Shown: one piece after another, positions 44,760 to 53,475 of the stretch | Numbering within the stretch: the stretch's first letter is position 1 | How the letters are laid out: each line of letters begins with the position of its first letter | Assembly: GCA_930633525.1 (NCBI GenBank) | Contig: CAKNFP010000001.1 | Location: 558,001 to 622,000, forward strand | Reading direction: 5' to 3' | DNA: 64,000 nt | From: Hyphomicrobiales bacterium | GTDB taxonomy: Bacteria > Pseudomonadota > Alphaproteobacteria > Rhizobiales > Beijerinckiaceae | Made by a program: the position numbers and the translations under genes | Notes under the pieces: generated by a model | The model's input: the letters and a program-made list of their open reading frames with translations, nothing else | Databases searched by the model: none | Told to the model about the DNA's origin: nothing

Positions 44760-45332
44760 TCAATCTCCTTCTGGTTGGGGGGAAATCAGTGCGCCGGCGC
44801 GCCATGCGAAGCGGCCGGCGCCGTCCTCGTCTGTCCAAAGCGGAATTGCCCGGCCGACGACGGTTATGAGGGGAAGCGACCCGAAATAGCGGCTGTCGAA
44901 GCTGTCGGGACTGTCCCAGTTCATGAAGAAGGCTTCGCCGTCGCCGAGCCGCCGGCAGCCCCGCCAGACAGGCAGCGGGCGGCCGCGCGTGTCCTCAGCG
45001 CGGGCTTCTCCGTAGGTCATGCCGTAGGCGACGATGGCGCTGCCGGAGCGGCAGACGATGGTTCCGCCGAGCGCCAGCACGCGCTTGATGAGCGGCACGC
45101 CGCGCGGCAGATAGCCGCGTTCGTCGAGGAAGCCGGCCAGCTCGTCGGGCGGCATGACGACGGCGAGGTCCGGCACCTCGATCCGGTCAGCGGGGACGAT
45201 GCGGTAGAGGCCAATCGGCACGCTGGCCGAGGCGTTCCAGATGAAATGGATGTCGGGCCGGCACCATGCCGGAGCGACGATCAGCGCCGTTCCCGCGAGC
45301 ATGGACAGGATCGTCAGGCGACGCGCGGTCAT
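44760..45332 (-). CDS. traF: TraF-like S26 signal peptidase
   Basis: 190 aa with one N-terminal membrane segment. NASASVPIGLYRI holds the nucleophile Ser and PLIKRVLALGG the general-base Lys of S26 peptidases; the last region FMNWDSPDSFDSRYFG is the substrate-site loop. In Trb systems TraF matures the pilin (TrbC). Located next to DUF736, typical for this ICE type. Confidence 0.93.
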   Translation of the reverse strand: MTARRLTILSMLAGTALIVAPAWCRPDIHFIWNASASVPIGLYRIVPADRIEVPDLAVVMPPDELAGFLDERGYLPRGVPLIKRVLALGGTIVCRSGSAIVAYGMTYGEARAEDTRGRPLPVWRGCRRLGDGEAFFMNWDSPDSFDSRYFGSLPLITVVGRAIPLWTDEDGAGRFAWRAGALISPQPEGD

Positions 45333-45559
45333 GGCGTTTCCTCGTCGTTGGATTCGCCGAACCTGTGCGCGCCGAGCACCATGTCGAGTGCGGCTTCGGT
45401 GCGCAGGATGGCGCGGCCGATGCGCTCGATCCGCTCGACCATCTTGCAGAGGACCGCTTGGCTGTCCTTGCCACCCGAGATGCTGCCGAAGTGCCGGATG
45501 GCGGTTGCCCTGGCTGGCCGGCCCGTCGCAGTGCTGGAAAGGTCTAGCGCGCGCATCAT
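45329..45559 (-). CDS. small protein with an SGGKDS motif
   Basis: 76 aa between the DUF2840 and traF genes, overlapping both by 4 bp, so clearly part of the operon. I do not recognise the family. Residues 28-33 read S-G-G-K-D-S, the PP-loop of ATP pyrophosphatases and PAPS reductases, followed by QAVLCKMVERI as in those proteins, but the rest of a PP-loop fold (>150 residues) is absent. Either a remnant or coincidence. Confidence 0.65.
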   Translation of the reverse strand: MMRALDLSSTATGRPARATAIRHFGSISGGKDSQAVLCKMVERIERIGRAILRTEAALDMVLGAHRFGESNDEETP

Positions 45560-46059
45560 GATGCGATCCCCCGGCGCATGAGCCAGGCGCGATGCTGGTC
45601 GAGAGCGTAGGGGCGCGGGTCCTGGCCGACGGTCAGCCGGTTGTGGACGTGGCGCCAGTGCTCGGGAGCGGCCTCGGAGGGATCGAGACCAAGAGCGGCA
45701 ACGGCATCTATGGCGTGAAGAACCTTCTCGACCCTGGGCCAGCCGTTGATCGAGAGCAACAATTCTCCGCCGCGCCGAACGAAGGGCAGCGTCTGGTACG
45801 CCTCGCCGGGGCCAACGGTTCGCGCGATGTCCATACGCGAGACCACGGTGCCATAGTCGTTGGAGGCCCAGCGCACGAAAGCGAAGACGCTATCCGGCGC
45901 AAAGCTGACGATACGGCGGAAACGGTCGATCCGCTGTTCGGCGACGGGCTGGCCGAAACGCAGCCAATGCTCGATATGACCCTCGCGCCACGTCAGCTCG
46001 ACATGGGTGAGATGTGGCGCTGCCTTATAGGCGGCTCGCACGTCGGCGGGCGGGATCAT
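45556..46059 (-). CDS. DUF2840 protein
   Basis: 167 aa. THVELTWREGHIEHWLRFG and FAFVRWASNDYGTVVSRMDI fit DUF2840, associated with Trb-type ICEs, function unknown. Starts 4 bp inside the stop of the replication initiator gene. Confidence 0.9.
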   Translation of the reverse strand: MIPPADVRAAYKAAPHLTHVELTWREGHIEHWLRFGQPVAEQRIDRFRRIVSFAPDSVFAFVRWASNDYGTVVSRMDIARTVGPGEAYQTLPFVRRGGELLLSINGWPRVEKVLHAIDAVAALGLDPSEAAPEHWRHVHNRLTVGQDPRPYALDQHRAWLMRRGIAS

Positions 46060-47177
46060 CGTTTCCCTCCCGGCATTCCGCCGAGCGGTTGCCCGGATGG
46101 TTCGGGGCTATCCAGCTCGGCCGTGCCGACATTGCCGTTCGTAGCCTCGGCGGATGGGTTTTCCCCATCTCCCCGGCCCAGAAGAAAGTTAGATGTATTG
46201 TTAGACTCTAAGTTAAGGTCGGGAATCGTCGTTTCAGGCCAAAGTGTTAGCTGGTGCCTTTGCGTGTGATCTCCCGAAGGCGTTGCGTTCGATCTCCCGA
46301 AGGGGCGTGCGTTTGATCTCCCGATTGCGTCCACAGCACTATCCACAGGCCCCGCCGATAAAGGTGCGGGCAAGATGCGCAGCATCTCGCGCCGGCCGTC
46401 GCGCTCGATGCCGAGGCGATAGCCAGGCAGCGTCTGGCGCGCGGCGATGCGGCGGATGTGGAGCGCGAAGTCGGAGACGCGCGCCAGGCTGCCAGACTTT
46501 TCATGAAGGTGCTGAAGGTCGAAGGTCCACCCTTGAGGCTGGCGACCGGCGTGCTTGCGGGCGACGCGGTAGAGCCAGCGTTCGATGCCGCCCTTGAGGC
46601 GGAAATAGGCCGGGTCGATTGCGAGAACGAGCGAGCGATCGACGACGCCCCGATAGAACCAATCGGGAATGACCAGCTCCATACCCTCGACCCGGCCGTC
46701 ATGGCGGGTGAGTTCCTCCCATTCATTGACCCACGAAAACTGGTGGCGGCGCCAGTGCTCGCCGTTGCGGATGGTGGTGCGGATCGAGGTCGATTGCAGC
46801 CGGGTCAGCGCCGCCTTCAGGAGCTTGTAGTCGCTGGCTCCGGTTTCGCGGCCGACGGCCGTGAGGAGGTGGTAGGGCGTAAAGCGCAGGAAACGGGAGG
46901 TCGAGAGGCCGAGGTTTTCAGCCTCGACGATCTGCCCCGCGGCCCAGATCAGGATGTCCGCATCCCAGATTGTGGCCATGCCGTGCTCGGCCACCGCGAA
47001 GACCTCGACGCGCACTGCACCGGCTTCGTAGAGGATCGGCGCGGTGCGCCTGGATTTCGCCAGCGAGAAGAACGGGCGTTCCATGAGGTCGCGTTGGTCG
47101 CGCGGGCTGGCGCCGCCGGTTGCGATGACGAAGGGATCGAGCCGTGTGCGCTCAGAGATGGGGAAGCGTTGGGACAT
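46056..47177 (-). CDS. replication initiator protein A (RPA family)
   Basis: 373 aa plasmid-type replication initiator (PF10134 family). DLMERPFFSLAKSRRTAPILY is the family start, then a winged-helix region (DYKLLKAALTRLQSTSIRTTI, GGIERWLYRVARKHAG). The tail after ~residue 290 is low complexity. Its presence suggests the excised ICE can replicate. First gene of the transfer operon region. Confidence 0.9.
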   Translation of the reverse strand: MSQRFPISERTRLDPFVIATGGASPRDQRDLMERPFFSLAKSRRTAPILYEAGAVRVEVFAVAEHGMATIWDADILIWAAGQIVEAENLGLSTSRFLRFTPYHLLTAVGRETGASDYKLLKAALTRLQSTSIRTTIRNGEHWRRHQFSWVNEWEELTRHDGRVEGMELVIPDWFYRGVVDRSLVLAIDPAYFRLKGGIERWLYRVARKHAGRQPQGWTFDLQHLHEKSGSLARVSDFALHIRRIAARQTLPGYRLGIERDGRREMLRILPAPLSAGPVDSAVDAIGRSNARPFGRSNATPSGDHTQRHQLTLWPETTIPDLNLESNNTSNFLLGRGDGENPSAEATNGNVGTAELDSPEPSGQPLGGMPGGKR

Positions 47178-47189
47178 CCGGGACGTCCC

Positions 47190-47471
47190 TCAGCGCACGG
47201 CGCGGCTCGGCGCCGGGTAGTGCTGCCTGTTGCTCGGCAGCGCGGGCAGGACGCTGCCGCGCGGATCGGAGGTCGAGGCGACAGTGCCGCGCTCGGCCCA
47301 GGCTTCGAGTTCGTCAATCGCGTAGACGACGCGACCGCCGAGCTTGCGGAACAATGGCCCTGTGCCATAGGTCCGGTGCTTTTCCAGGGTGCGAGGCGAC
47401 AGGCCGAGAAACGCAGCGGCTTCCCTCGTGCGCAGGAAGCGCGGCGGCAGGAGAGCGGTATTGGGGTGCAT
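47190..47471 (-). CDS. AlpA/MerR-like helix-turn-helix protein
   Basis: 93 aa. RFLRTREAAAFLGLSPRTLEKHRTYGTGP is an AlpA-type winged-helix motif, often an excisionase or activator in mobile elements. GGAGG lies 5 bp before ATG 47471. Directly upstream of the replication initiator, 12 bp away; it is the best excisionase candidate on the ICE. Confidence 0.87.
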   Translation of the reverse strand: MHPNTALLPPRFLRTREAAAFLGLSPRTLEKHRTYGTGPLFRKLGGRVVYAIDELEAWAERGTVASTSDPRGSVLPALPSNRQHYPAPSRAVR

Positions 47472-47604
47472 GGATGCCTCCGTGGCTCTGTGGGATGCCG
47501 CTCGGGACAAGCGGCGGACAGGGGCCACGGTGGCGAAGCAAAGGCGCGCGGAGAGTGGGGAATTTCAGGGGGTATCGAATAACCCCACCCCGACCGGGAA
47601 GGGA

Positions 47605-48376
47605 TCAGGGACGGCGGCGGAAGCGCAGGAGCTTGAGGTATCCGCCTGCGATCATGACCGCTCCGTCACGGAGCAGATCGCGCACGGTGTCGCGGAAGGG
47701 GGAGCCTTGCCATTGGTCGTCGGCGATGCGGTCAACGCCGAATAGGATCTGCGCGATCTCGCGCTGGCTTGCGTGATGTTGGCGGGCGTCGACGGCACGC
47801 AGCATCGCCTTGAGCCGTCTTCGTTGTTGGGCGGTCATGCGTTGATCGGGCGGAACCTTGTATCCCGCCAAGTATCGCATCAGACGATCCAGTGAGGCGA
47901 GGCGATCGAGTCCGTCGGCGTCGAGATAGACGGTGACGGCGAGAGGATCGTCCGGCTGGATCGAGGGATCGGCGACCAGATGCAGGCCGGGACCGATATC
48001 GCGTAGTAGGATATGGAGTTCATCGGGCGTCGCCTTCACCTTGCCGGCGAGGAAGGTCCGCAGCTTGGCGTTTCCTTCCCGCGCCGGGCCGGGAGCGCCC
48101 GCCAGGCGCAGGACGGCGGTGTCGGCGGTTTCGCTCCAGAATACCGGCTGGTCATGGGCTGAGAGGCGTGGCCGGGCAGCGAAATCGTAACCCCCAGCGG
48201 CGCTCCATCGGCTCGGGAAGCGGTTTTTCGAGATGTCCCGCGCTGCGCTGCGCGCCGTAGTCGCGCTGATAGTCACCGTTGCGGCGCAGGCACTCCCAGG
48301 CGAGTTGGTCGACGCCTGCGTCGTCCATGAACCCATAGGCGGACTCGGCCCGCCAGCGCGACGTGTCGGGTCTCAT
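47605..48376 (-). pseudogene. DUF6499-DUF2285 regulator gene with a +1 frameshift
   Basis: Two frames make one typical protein. The first (from ATG 48376, GGAGG before it) encodes the DUF6499 part: MRPDTSRWRAESAYGFMDD, LAWECLRRNGDYQRDYG, ending ERRWGLRF then nonsense and a stop at about 48154. The second, entering near 48182, continues AARPRLSAHDQPVFWSE and the whole DUF2285 part (MTAQQRRRLKAMLRAVDA, ILFGVDRI, GGYLKLLRF). One extra C in TTTCGCTGCC explains it. It may be a sequencing error or a true null of this ICE regulator. Confidence 0.8.
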
Positions 48377-48504
48377 GATATTCCTCCCCGGACTACAAAA
48401 ACGCACGTCAAACGGGAGGATGATCCGCCGCGGGCGCCTGCCGAGGAAGTGCCTCGCGCCGCAAAGCGCCTTTCCTTACCGGCAATGCGATGGGGTGCGA
48501 CGGA

Positions 48505-48768
48505 TCAGTTCGGGCGGCCGAGACGCAGAGGCTTGTAGCCGTGTGCGCTCATCCAGCGGGCTCGGGCTAGATGGGTGTCGTGGACCCTGCGGGCGCGTTC
48601 CGGCTCGGTGCTCGGGTCTATGCCGAACAGGACTTCTACGGCTTCCTGCCAGTCGGCGCCATCCGCTTCGGCATCGAGAAGACGACAGTAGAGCTTGACG
48701 TGGGTGCGGTCGTAGTCAGTGAGAAGATCGCCGCCCGGCGCTTCATCACGAAAGGATAGCGTCGCCAT
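48505..48768 (-). CDS. small DUF2285-related protein
   Basis: 87 aa (ATG 48768 preceded by GGGAAGGG). YDRTHVKLYCRLLDAEADGA, WQEAVEVLFGID, RARRVHDTHLARARWMSAHG and a C-terminal GYKPLRL resemble the DUF2285 C-terminal helix-turn-helix. It is a usual companion of the DUF6499/DUF2285 gene in such ICEs; probably a DNA-binding regulator. Confidence 0.82.
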   Translation of the reverse strand: MATLSFRDEAPGGDLLTDYDRTHVKLYCRLLDAEADGADWQEAVEVLFGIDPSTEPERARRVHDTHLARARWMSAHGYKPLRLGRPN

Positions 48769-48896
48769 TGCGCCCTTCCCCCGGTTGCGACGTTCTTTTT
48801 GTTGGCGCGCACGATATCGCAAAGATGTGATTGGTAAACGAAGATTCACCATAGAGGACACGCCTGCGGCACCGTGTCCGCTTGGTGGCCATGGCA

Positions 48897-49142
48897 TCAG
48901 CGGCGCGCTGCTTCCCGAACATCGAGCATGACTCCGATATGCCGGTCGGAATGAATGAAGACGATGCCTTCCGCTTCCAGAGCCCTGCGAACCCTATCGA
49001 CGGTGCTCTCGTAGACGCGCTCGCCATTGACCGACTCCATGCGCTTCAACGCAGTCAGCGAAACGGCGGCTCTGTCTGCGAGCATCTCCTGCGTCCAACC
49101 AAGCAATGCGCGCGCGGCCCGAGTCTGGTGGGCGGTGATCAT
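48897..49142 (-). CDS. XRE-family transcriptional regulator
   Basis: 81 aa, a single helix-turn-helix domain (RAARALLGWTQEMLADRAAVSLTAL, then VDRVRRALEAEGIVFI). It leads the leftward ICE maintenance/transfer genes and has a palindrome over its own promoter (49181-49205), so it is a likely repressor of ICE functions. Confidence 0.9.
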   Translation of the reverse strand: MITAHQTRAARALLGWTQEMLADRAAVSLTALKRMESVNGERVYESTVDRVRRALEAEGIVFIHSDRHIGVMLDVREAARR

Positions 49143-49180
49143 ACGAGATCACCTCCCACCGGCACTTAGCCTCGCGCCAG

Positions 49181-49205
49181 AACTACGGCTATTATAGACG
49201 TAGTT
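49181..49205 (-). promoter_or_regulatory. operator and -10 of the XRE regulator gene
   Basis: AACTACG-N11-CGTAGTT, a perfect 7 bp inverted repeat whose centre contains TATAAT on the minus strand, 49 bp before the XRE ATG. An operator over the -10 suggests autorepression. Confidence 0.55.
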
Positions 49206-49416
49206 TACAGGATAATCGAGCTATAATCGCCCAGCAGGGCAACTAGAGCGACCTGAGCCACACGAAGTGATTCGGCAAGCCGATCTTGGTCCGGTGAGCG
49301 ACGGCCATGTTTTCGGGAATGGCCGTCCCGCCGATCCGCAGCCGCGGATCGGCGAAAATTTTGAAACGCGCCTCCCTCAATATAGAGGAAGGCGCGAGGC
49401 TGTGGGGGTGCAACCT

Positions 49417-49710
49417 TCATGGCTGCCCGAGCGGGCGCCATGGTTCTTTCGTTCCCGCGCGGCGATAATACAGGCGGCGGCAACGGAAGGTGTTCCAAGT
49501 CGCAATCAGGGGCTCGAAACCGTGCCACCAATTTGCGTCAATATCGCCGCAACGGCCCTCGAACACCACATTTTCCTTTGCGTCGCAAAGCCAGAACTCC
49601 ATCGGCAGGGCGTCGGCCTGTTCCGGCGTGCCGCGGGCAGGAACGCCGTCGTCGTCCTCTCCCATGCCAAGGCAATTTCCCCAATAGTCGGCGGTTACGA
49701 TCCAGCGCAT
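49417..49710 (-). CDS. hypothetical protein
   Basis: 97 aa (MRWIVTADYWGNCLGMGEDD...), acidic, no membrane segment. Family not recognised. It follows the methyltransferase gene by 41 bp on the same strand with AGAGGA before the ATG, so the two may be co-transcribed. Its tail WNTFRCRRLYYRRAG is basic. Confidence 0.65.
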   Translation of the reverse strand: MRWIVTADYWGNCLGMGEDDDGVPARGTPEQADALPMEFWLCDAKENVVFEGRCGDIDANWWHGFEPLIATWNTFRCRRLYYRRAGTKEPWRPLGQP

Positions 49711-49751
49711 TGCAAAATCCTCTCTCGGTTCGCGGGGGAGTTGGGGGCGGC

Positions 49752-50426
49752 TCACGCCGCCGCCCTCCCGCTCTGCCGCATCCATGCAAGCCGCTTGCTG
49801 GCCGTCTCGTGGTGTCGGCTGTCCAGTTCAACGCCGATCCAGTCGCGGCCAAGCTGCTGCGCCGCCGCCAGTGTCGAGCCGCTGCCGCTGAACGGGTCCA
49901 GCACCAGGTCGCCGGGCTTCGTGAAAGCCTCGATCAATGGCGCAAGGGCTTCAACGGGCTTCTGCGTCGGATGCAGCTTGTTGCCCGCATAGGGGAAGTC
50001 AATCACGTCGGGGATGGGGTTTTCGGGCAGGGAAACATTGCCCTTCGCCAGCAAGTAAGCTTGTTCGTGCTGATAGCGCAGGAACTTCGCCGATGACGCA
50101 TAACGCTTGCGGAACACGATATGCCCGACAACGCGGAAGCCTGCCGCCTTCCATGCGTCCATGAACAAATCGACCTTGTTCCAGCCGTAGAACGAAACGG
50201 CGAAACCTCCGTCCTTCAAAACGCGGTGCATCTGGTTGAAAGCCGGCTTGAGCCAACGGGCGTTATCGTCGTTCGCCACCGTCCTGCCGCCACGGTCGCG
50301 ATAGTTCACCAGATAGGGCGGATCGGTCAGAATGAAGTCCACCGATCCCCTGTCAAAAGAGCGCATCGCCTGGATGCAATCGGCATTAAAAATCACGTTG
50401 CGGGGGGTGGTGGCGTTTGCGGTCAT
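49752..50426 (-). CDS. site-specific DNA methyltransferase (N4/N6, beta class), orphan
   Basis: 224 aa. DFILTDPPYLVNY is the catalytic D-P-P-Y motif and comes first; PGDLVLDPFSGSGSTLAAA (S-adenosylmethionine loop) comes last, the beta-class order. The target-recognition region between is short. No restriction enzyme gene is nearby, so it is an orphan modifying host and ICE DNA, perhaps for restriction evasion. GAAGGAAG precedes ATG 50426. Confidence 0.93.
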   Translation of the reverse strand: MTANATTPRNVIFNADCIQAMRSFDRGSVDFILTDPPYLVNYRDRGGRTVANDDNARWLKPAFNQMHRVLKDGGFAVSFYGWNKVDLFMDAWKAAGFRVVGHIVFRKRYASSAKFLRYQHEQAYLLAKGNVSLPENPIPDVIDFPYAGNKLHPTQKPVEALAPLIEAFTKPGDLVLDPFSGSGSTLAAAQQLGRDWIGVELDSRHHETASKRLAWMRQSGRAAA

Positions 50427-50848
50427 GTCTTTCTTCCTTCGGGTTTTGGGGTTCAGAGAAGCGAAGCGCCGCTCCTGAACCCTTGCCCGTCGGCGAGACC
50501 GGGGAAGCAAGGTGCAAGGAAAGTCTTTGGCACCGTGGAATAAATGGAGGGGACCCGCTTGCGGGGAGCGGGCCGTTTATGCCGCGAAAGGCCGGAGAGT
50601 TTTCTTGTTCCGCGCGAGGGCAGCGCCCTGAGCCTTTCTTTCGTTCAGGCGCTGAAAGACTTTGTCATCGCATGGTGAGAAGGAATCGAATCCCAGGGGC
50701 CTTGCGGGACATGCTGTGCAGAAACTCATCCTGATGTTGCTGGTTCTACCCGCAAGCGGCGACGTAGCGCGCCTCAATTCAGCTTGGTTCGATCAATGTC
50801 CTCGGTCTGACGGAGTGAGGGCCTCCGAGAGCACTTTTCGGAACCCCC
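50427..50848. other. 422 bp without a convincing gene
   Basis: Between the methyltransferase and chrA genes. Short open frames on both strands (50662-50988 plus, 50577-50777 minus) have no family resemblance, and no terminator or operator stands out. It may be a scar of earlier cargo exchange. Confidence 0.4.
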
Positions 50849-52048
50849 TTACATCATCAAGCCAAGCGCCGCTCCGCCCACGGCTGCCAGCAATACCACA
50901 ACCCATGGCGGAGCTTTCCAGGCCATCAGCGCCACGAAGCAAATCAGGGCCAGTGCGAAGTCTGGCATGCCGCCGATCGCGCTGGTGAAGACAGGCGAAT
51001 ACAACGCCGCGCCGAGGATGCCGACGACCGCGGCATTGGCGCCTTGCAGGGCCGACTGCGCCCATATCGTGCGGCGCAACCGATCCCAGAAGGGCAGCGT
51101 TCCGATCAGGATGAGGAAGCCTGGAAGGAAGAGTGCGACAAGAGCGATCGCCGCACCGGCCACGCCATTCGGCGCCGGTCCCATGATCGCCCCGAGCCAG
51201 GCAGCGAAAGTGAAGAGGGGTCCCGGCACCGCCTGCGCGGCGCCGTAGCCCGCGAGGAAGGCGTCGTCGGACACCCATCCCGGCGTGACGGTTTCGGCCC
51301 GCAACAGCGGCAGCACCACATGGCCGCCGCCGAAGACCAGCGAGCCGGCGCGATAGAAGCTGTCGGCCAGCGCCCAGCCTTGCGCCTGCCCGGCCAGGAA
51401 CGGCAAGCCAATCAGTAAGGCGGCGAACAGCACAAAGGCAGTCAGTCCGGCTTTGCGCGAAACCGGCACCGGCAGATGCTTGCCGATCGTGACCTGTCCC
51501 TTGCCGAGGGCCAGCCCGGCGATTGCGCCGAGAAGAATTGCGGCCATCATTCCGATCGCGCCCGGCGCCCAGGCGAGCAGGAGAACAGCCGCGACTGCGA
51601 TCGTGGCACGCTCCCTATCGGGGCAGAGATTCTTTGCCATCCCCCACACGGCCTGGGCGACGATAGCGACGGCAACGATCTTGAGACCATGCAGGACGCC
51701 AAGCGCCAGCGGGCTTTCGAGCCGCGTTGCCGTCATAGCGAGCGCGAGAAGGATGAGAGCCGATGGCAAGGTGAAGGCGAGGAAAGCTGCAAAGGCGCCG
51801 CCCCAACCCGCCCGCGTCAAGCCAAGTGCAAAGCCAACCTGGCTGGAGGCGGGACCCGGCAGGAACTGGCATAGTGCCACCAGATCGGCATAGGCGCTCT
51901 CGCTCAGCCAATTTCGCCGTGTAACCAGTTCGTCGCGAAAATAGCCCAGATGCGCGATCGGGCCGCCGAAAGAGGTGAACCCCAGCTTCAGGAAGACGCG
52001 GAATACTTCGGAGACGCTCGCCTGTGATTGCTGGGGGCCGTGATCCAT
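50849..52048 (-). CDS. chrA: chromate transporter ChrA
   Basis: 399 aa CHR superfamily protein with two homologous halves (FGGPIAHLGYFRDEL in the first; FGGGHVVLPLLRAETV in the second) and LCQFLPGPASSQVGFALG / GYGAAQAVPGPLFTFAAWLG. Exports chromate by proton exchange. It begins immediately after the acetyltransferase stop with no gap, so it is read through from the TA operon; its ribosome site lies in that gene. Confidence 0.95.
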   Translation of the reverse strand: MDHGPQQSQASVSEVFRVFLKLGFTSFGGPIAHLGYFRDELVTRRNWLSESAYADLVALCQFLPGPASSQVGFALGLTRAGWGGAFAAFLAFTLPSALILLALAMTATRLESPLALGVLHGLKIVAVAIVAQAVWGMAKNLCPDRERATIAVAAVLLLAWAPGAIGMMAAILLGAIAGLALGKGQVTIGKHLPVPVSRKAGLTAFVLFAALLIGLPFLAGQAQGWALADSFYRAGSLVFGGGHVVLPLLRAETVTPGWVSDDAFLAGYGAAQAVPGPLFTFAAWLGAIMGPAPNGVAGAAIALVALFLPGFLILIGTLPFWDRLRRTIWAQSALQGANAAVVGILGAALYSPVFTSAIGGMPDFALALICFVALMAWKAPPWVVVLLAAVGGAALGLMM

Positions 52049-52582
52049 TCAGGAAGCCTCATTGGTCGATCCGCCAAAGAGCTTGTCGATCTCGGCCATG
52101 GGCTTGAACAGCCGACGCGGCTGGTCTGGCAGCCGATGAAACTCATGCCGCTCATAGAATGAGACGGCCGCGTCGTCCTTGGCGTCCACGATGACCGCGA
52201 GGCTCGCGGTCTCGCTTCGCAGGCACCGGCGAAGGGCATCCAGAAGCAGAAGCGTTCCGAACGCCTTGCCGCGCTGGTGCGTATCGACGGCGAGCCTGCC
52301 GAGCAGCGTCGCCGGCAGGACAGGATAGCGCGGGAGCTTCCTGGTCAATGCGGACGGAAGCTCCGCTGCCTGGATCGAGGCGTTCGAGAGCGTGTAGAAG
52401 CCAAGGATCAGGGGCGAGGGAGGCTCCAGCAGAACGTAGGGAGCAGCGACGCGACGCCGGGCATCCTGTCCCGCCTGCGATTGAAGATAGCGATCCAGAG
52501 CTTCGACACCGCAGGAAAACCGGGAGCGGTCGTGGCGTGCGGAATCGAGAAGCTCTATGAGCGGCTTTCCGGCCATGCCCAT
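52049..52582 (-). CDS. GNAT acetyltransferase toxin (TacT-like)
   Basis: 177 aa. YVLLEPPSPLILGFYTLS, LGRLAVDTHQRGKAFGTLLL (acetyl-CoA binding R/Q-x-x-G-x-G/A) and SFYERHEFHRL match the TacT/AtaT group, which acetylate aminoacyl-tRNAs. It follows a DUF1778 antitoxin gene by 2 bp, the standard order. Confidence 0.9.
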   Translation of the reverse strand: MGMAGKPLIELLDSARHDRSRFSCGVEALDRYLQSQAGQDARRRVAAPYVLLEPPSPLILGFYTLSNASIQAAELPSALTRKLPRYPVLPATLLGRLAVDTHQRGKAFGTLLLLDALRRCLRSETASLAVIVDAKDDAAVSFYERHEFHRLPDQPRRLFKPMAEIDKLFGGSTNEAS

Positions 52583-52584
52583 GG

Positions 52585-52896
52585 CTATCCTTCGCCCATC
52601 AACGCCTTATAGGCCGCCACGCTTTCCTTCATCCTGCGGCCCGGCTCGCGCGGGTTGAGCAGCGCGTCGACGAACGCCTGGCTGTCCTTGACGCTGAGGC
52701 GGACCACCTCATGCTCGGCGATGGTTCGCTTGGCGGCATCCTGCACGCTCGCCAGCACGAAATCCGTGATGCTGCGTCCTTCGAGCGCCGCGGCGTGCTC
52801 GATGAGCGCCTTCTGTTCAGTCGTCACGCGCGCTTCGAGCCGTTCGGCTCGACGGCGGGCGGTCGGACGATCTTCCTGTTTCTGAGCCTGGGTCAT
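52585..52896 (-). CDS. DUF1778 antitoxin (TacA-like)
   Basis: 103 aa. RLEARVTTEQKALIEHAAALEGRSITDFVLAS is a ribbon-helix-helix of the DUF1778 family, with a C-terminal region (DSQAFVDALLNPREPG) that wraps the toxin. GGAGG lies 5 bp before ATG 52896. Pairs with the acetyltransferase next to it and helps keep the ICE. Confidence 0.9.
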   Translation of the reverse strand: MTQAQKQEDRPTARRRAERLEARVTTEQKALIEHAAALEGRSITDFVLASVQDAAKRTIAEHEVVRLSVKDSQAFVDALLNPREPGRRMKESVAAYKALMGEG

Positions 52897-53049
52897 CATC
52901 GCCTCCAAATCCTGCCGGGAATGTACGGCCAAATGCCGGCTATTTCAATGCTTGGCTCAGCGATCTTTGACCGGCCAGTGCGAAAGGAGGGCCTGTCTCG
53001 CGCCACCTTCGACCGGCGCCGCCCTGTTGGCATCGCCCCGCCTGTCAGA

Positions 53050-53475
53050 TCAGCCCTCGCACATTGGATTGATGATCTCAACGCCGGGGAAGCCCTTCGC
53101 ATTGTCCGTGACGACGATGCAACCATTGGCTTCGGCCACGGCGGCGATGATCCTGGCGAGCGCGCTTCTCGGCTGACCGCTGGCCTTCGCGTCGGCCATC
53201 ATGCGCGCCCAGATCAGGGAGGCGGCTGCGTCGAAGGGGAGGACCCGGCCTGCGAACAGAGCCTGCGGACCCTCGGGACCGCCGAACCAATCTTCCAGAT
53301 CGTTGCGGCGCTTGCCCGCCGGCGTTTCGAGGATGCCGCGCCGGATTTCCGCGACGGTCAGCGAAGCGATGTAGAGGTCGTCATCGTCCTGCTCCGCCAG
53401 CCACGCGAGGAGGGATTGCGAGGGCGACGACCCGGTGACGTTGCCGATGATGCTGGTGTCGAGCAGGTATCGCAT
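53050..53475 (-). CDS. PIN-domain toxin (VapC/FitB-like)
   Basis: 141 aa. The PIN start YLLDTSIIGNV (first catalytic Asp), ASLTVAEIRRGI (Glu), RVLPFDAAASLIWARMM (Asp) and GCIVVTDNAKGF (Asp) give the acidic quartet of a tRNA/RNA-cutting nuclease. Shares one base with its antitoxin gene stop. Confidence 0.93.
   Translation of the reverse strand: MRYLLDTSIIGNVTGSSPSQSLLAWLAEQDDDDLYIASLTVAEIRRGILETPAGKRRNDLEDWFGGPEGPQALFAGRVLPFDAAASLIWARMMADAKASGQPRSALARIIAAVAEANGCIVVTDNAKGFPGVEIINPMCEG

Noticed and set aside
50577..50988. Short ORFs on both strands between the methyltransferase and chrA genes
   Set aside because: No start context, no recognisable domain, and they overlap each other.
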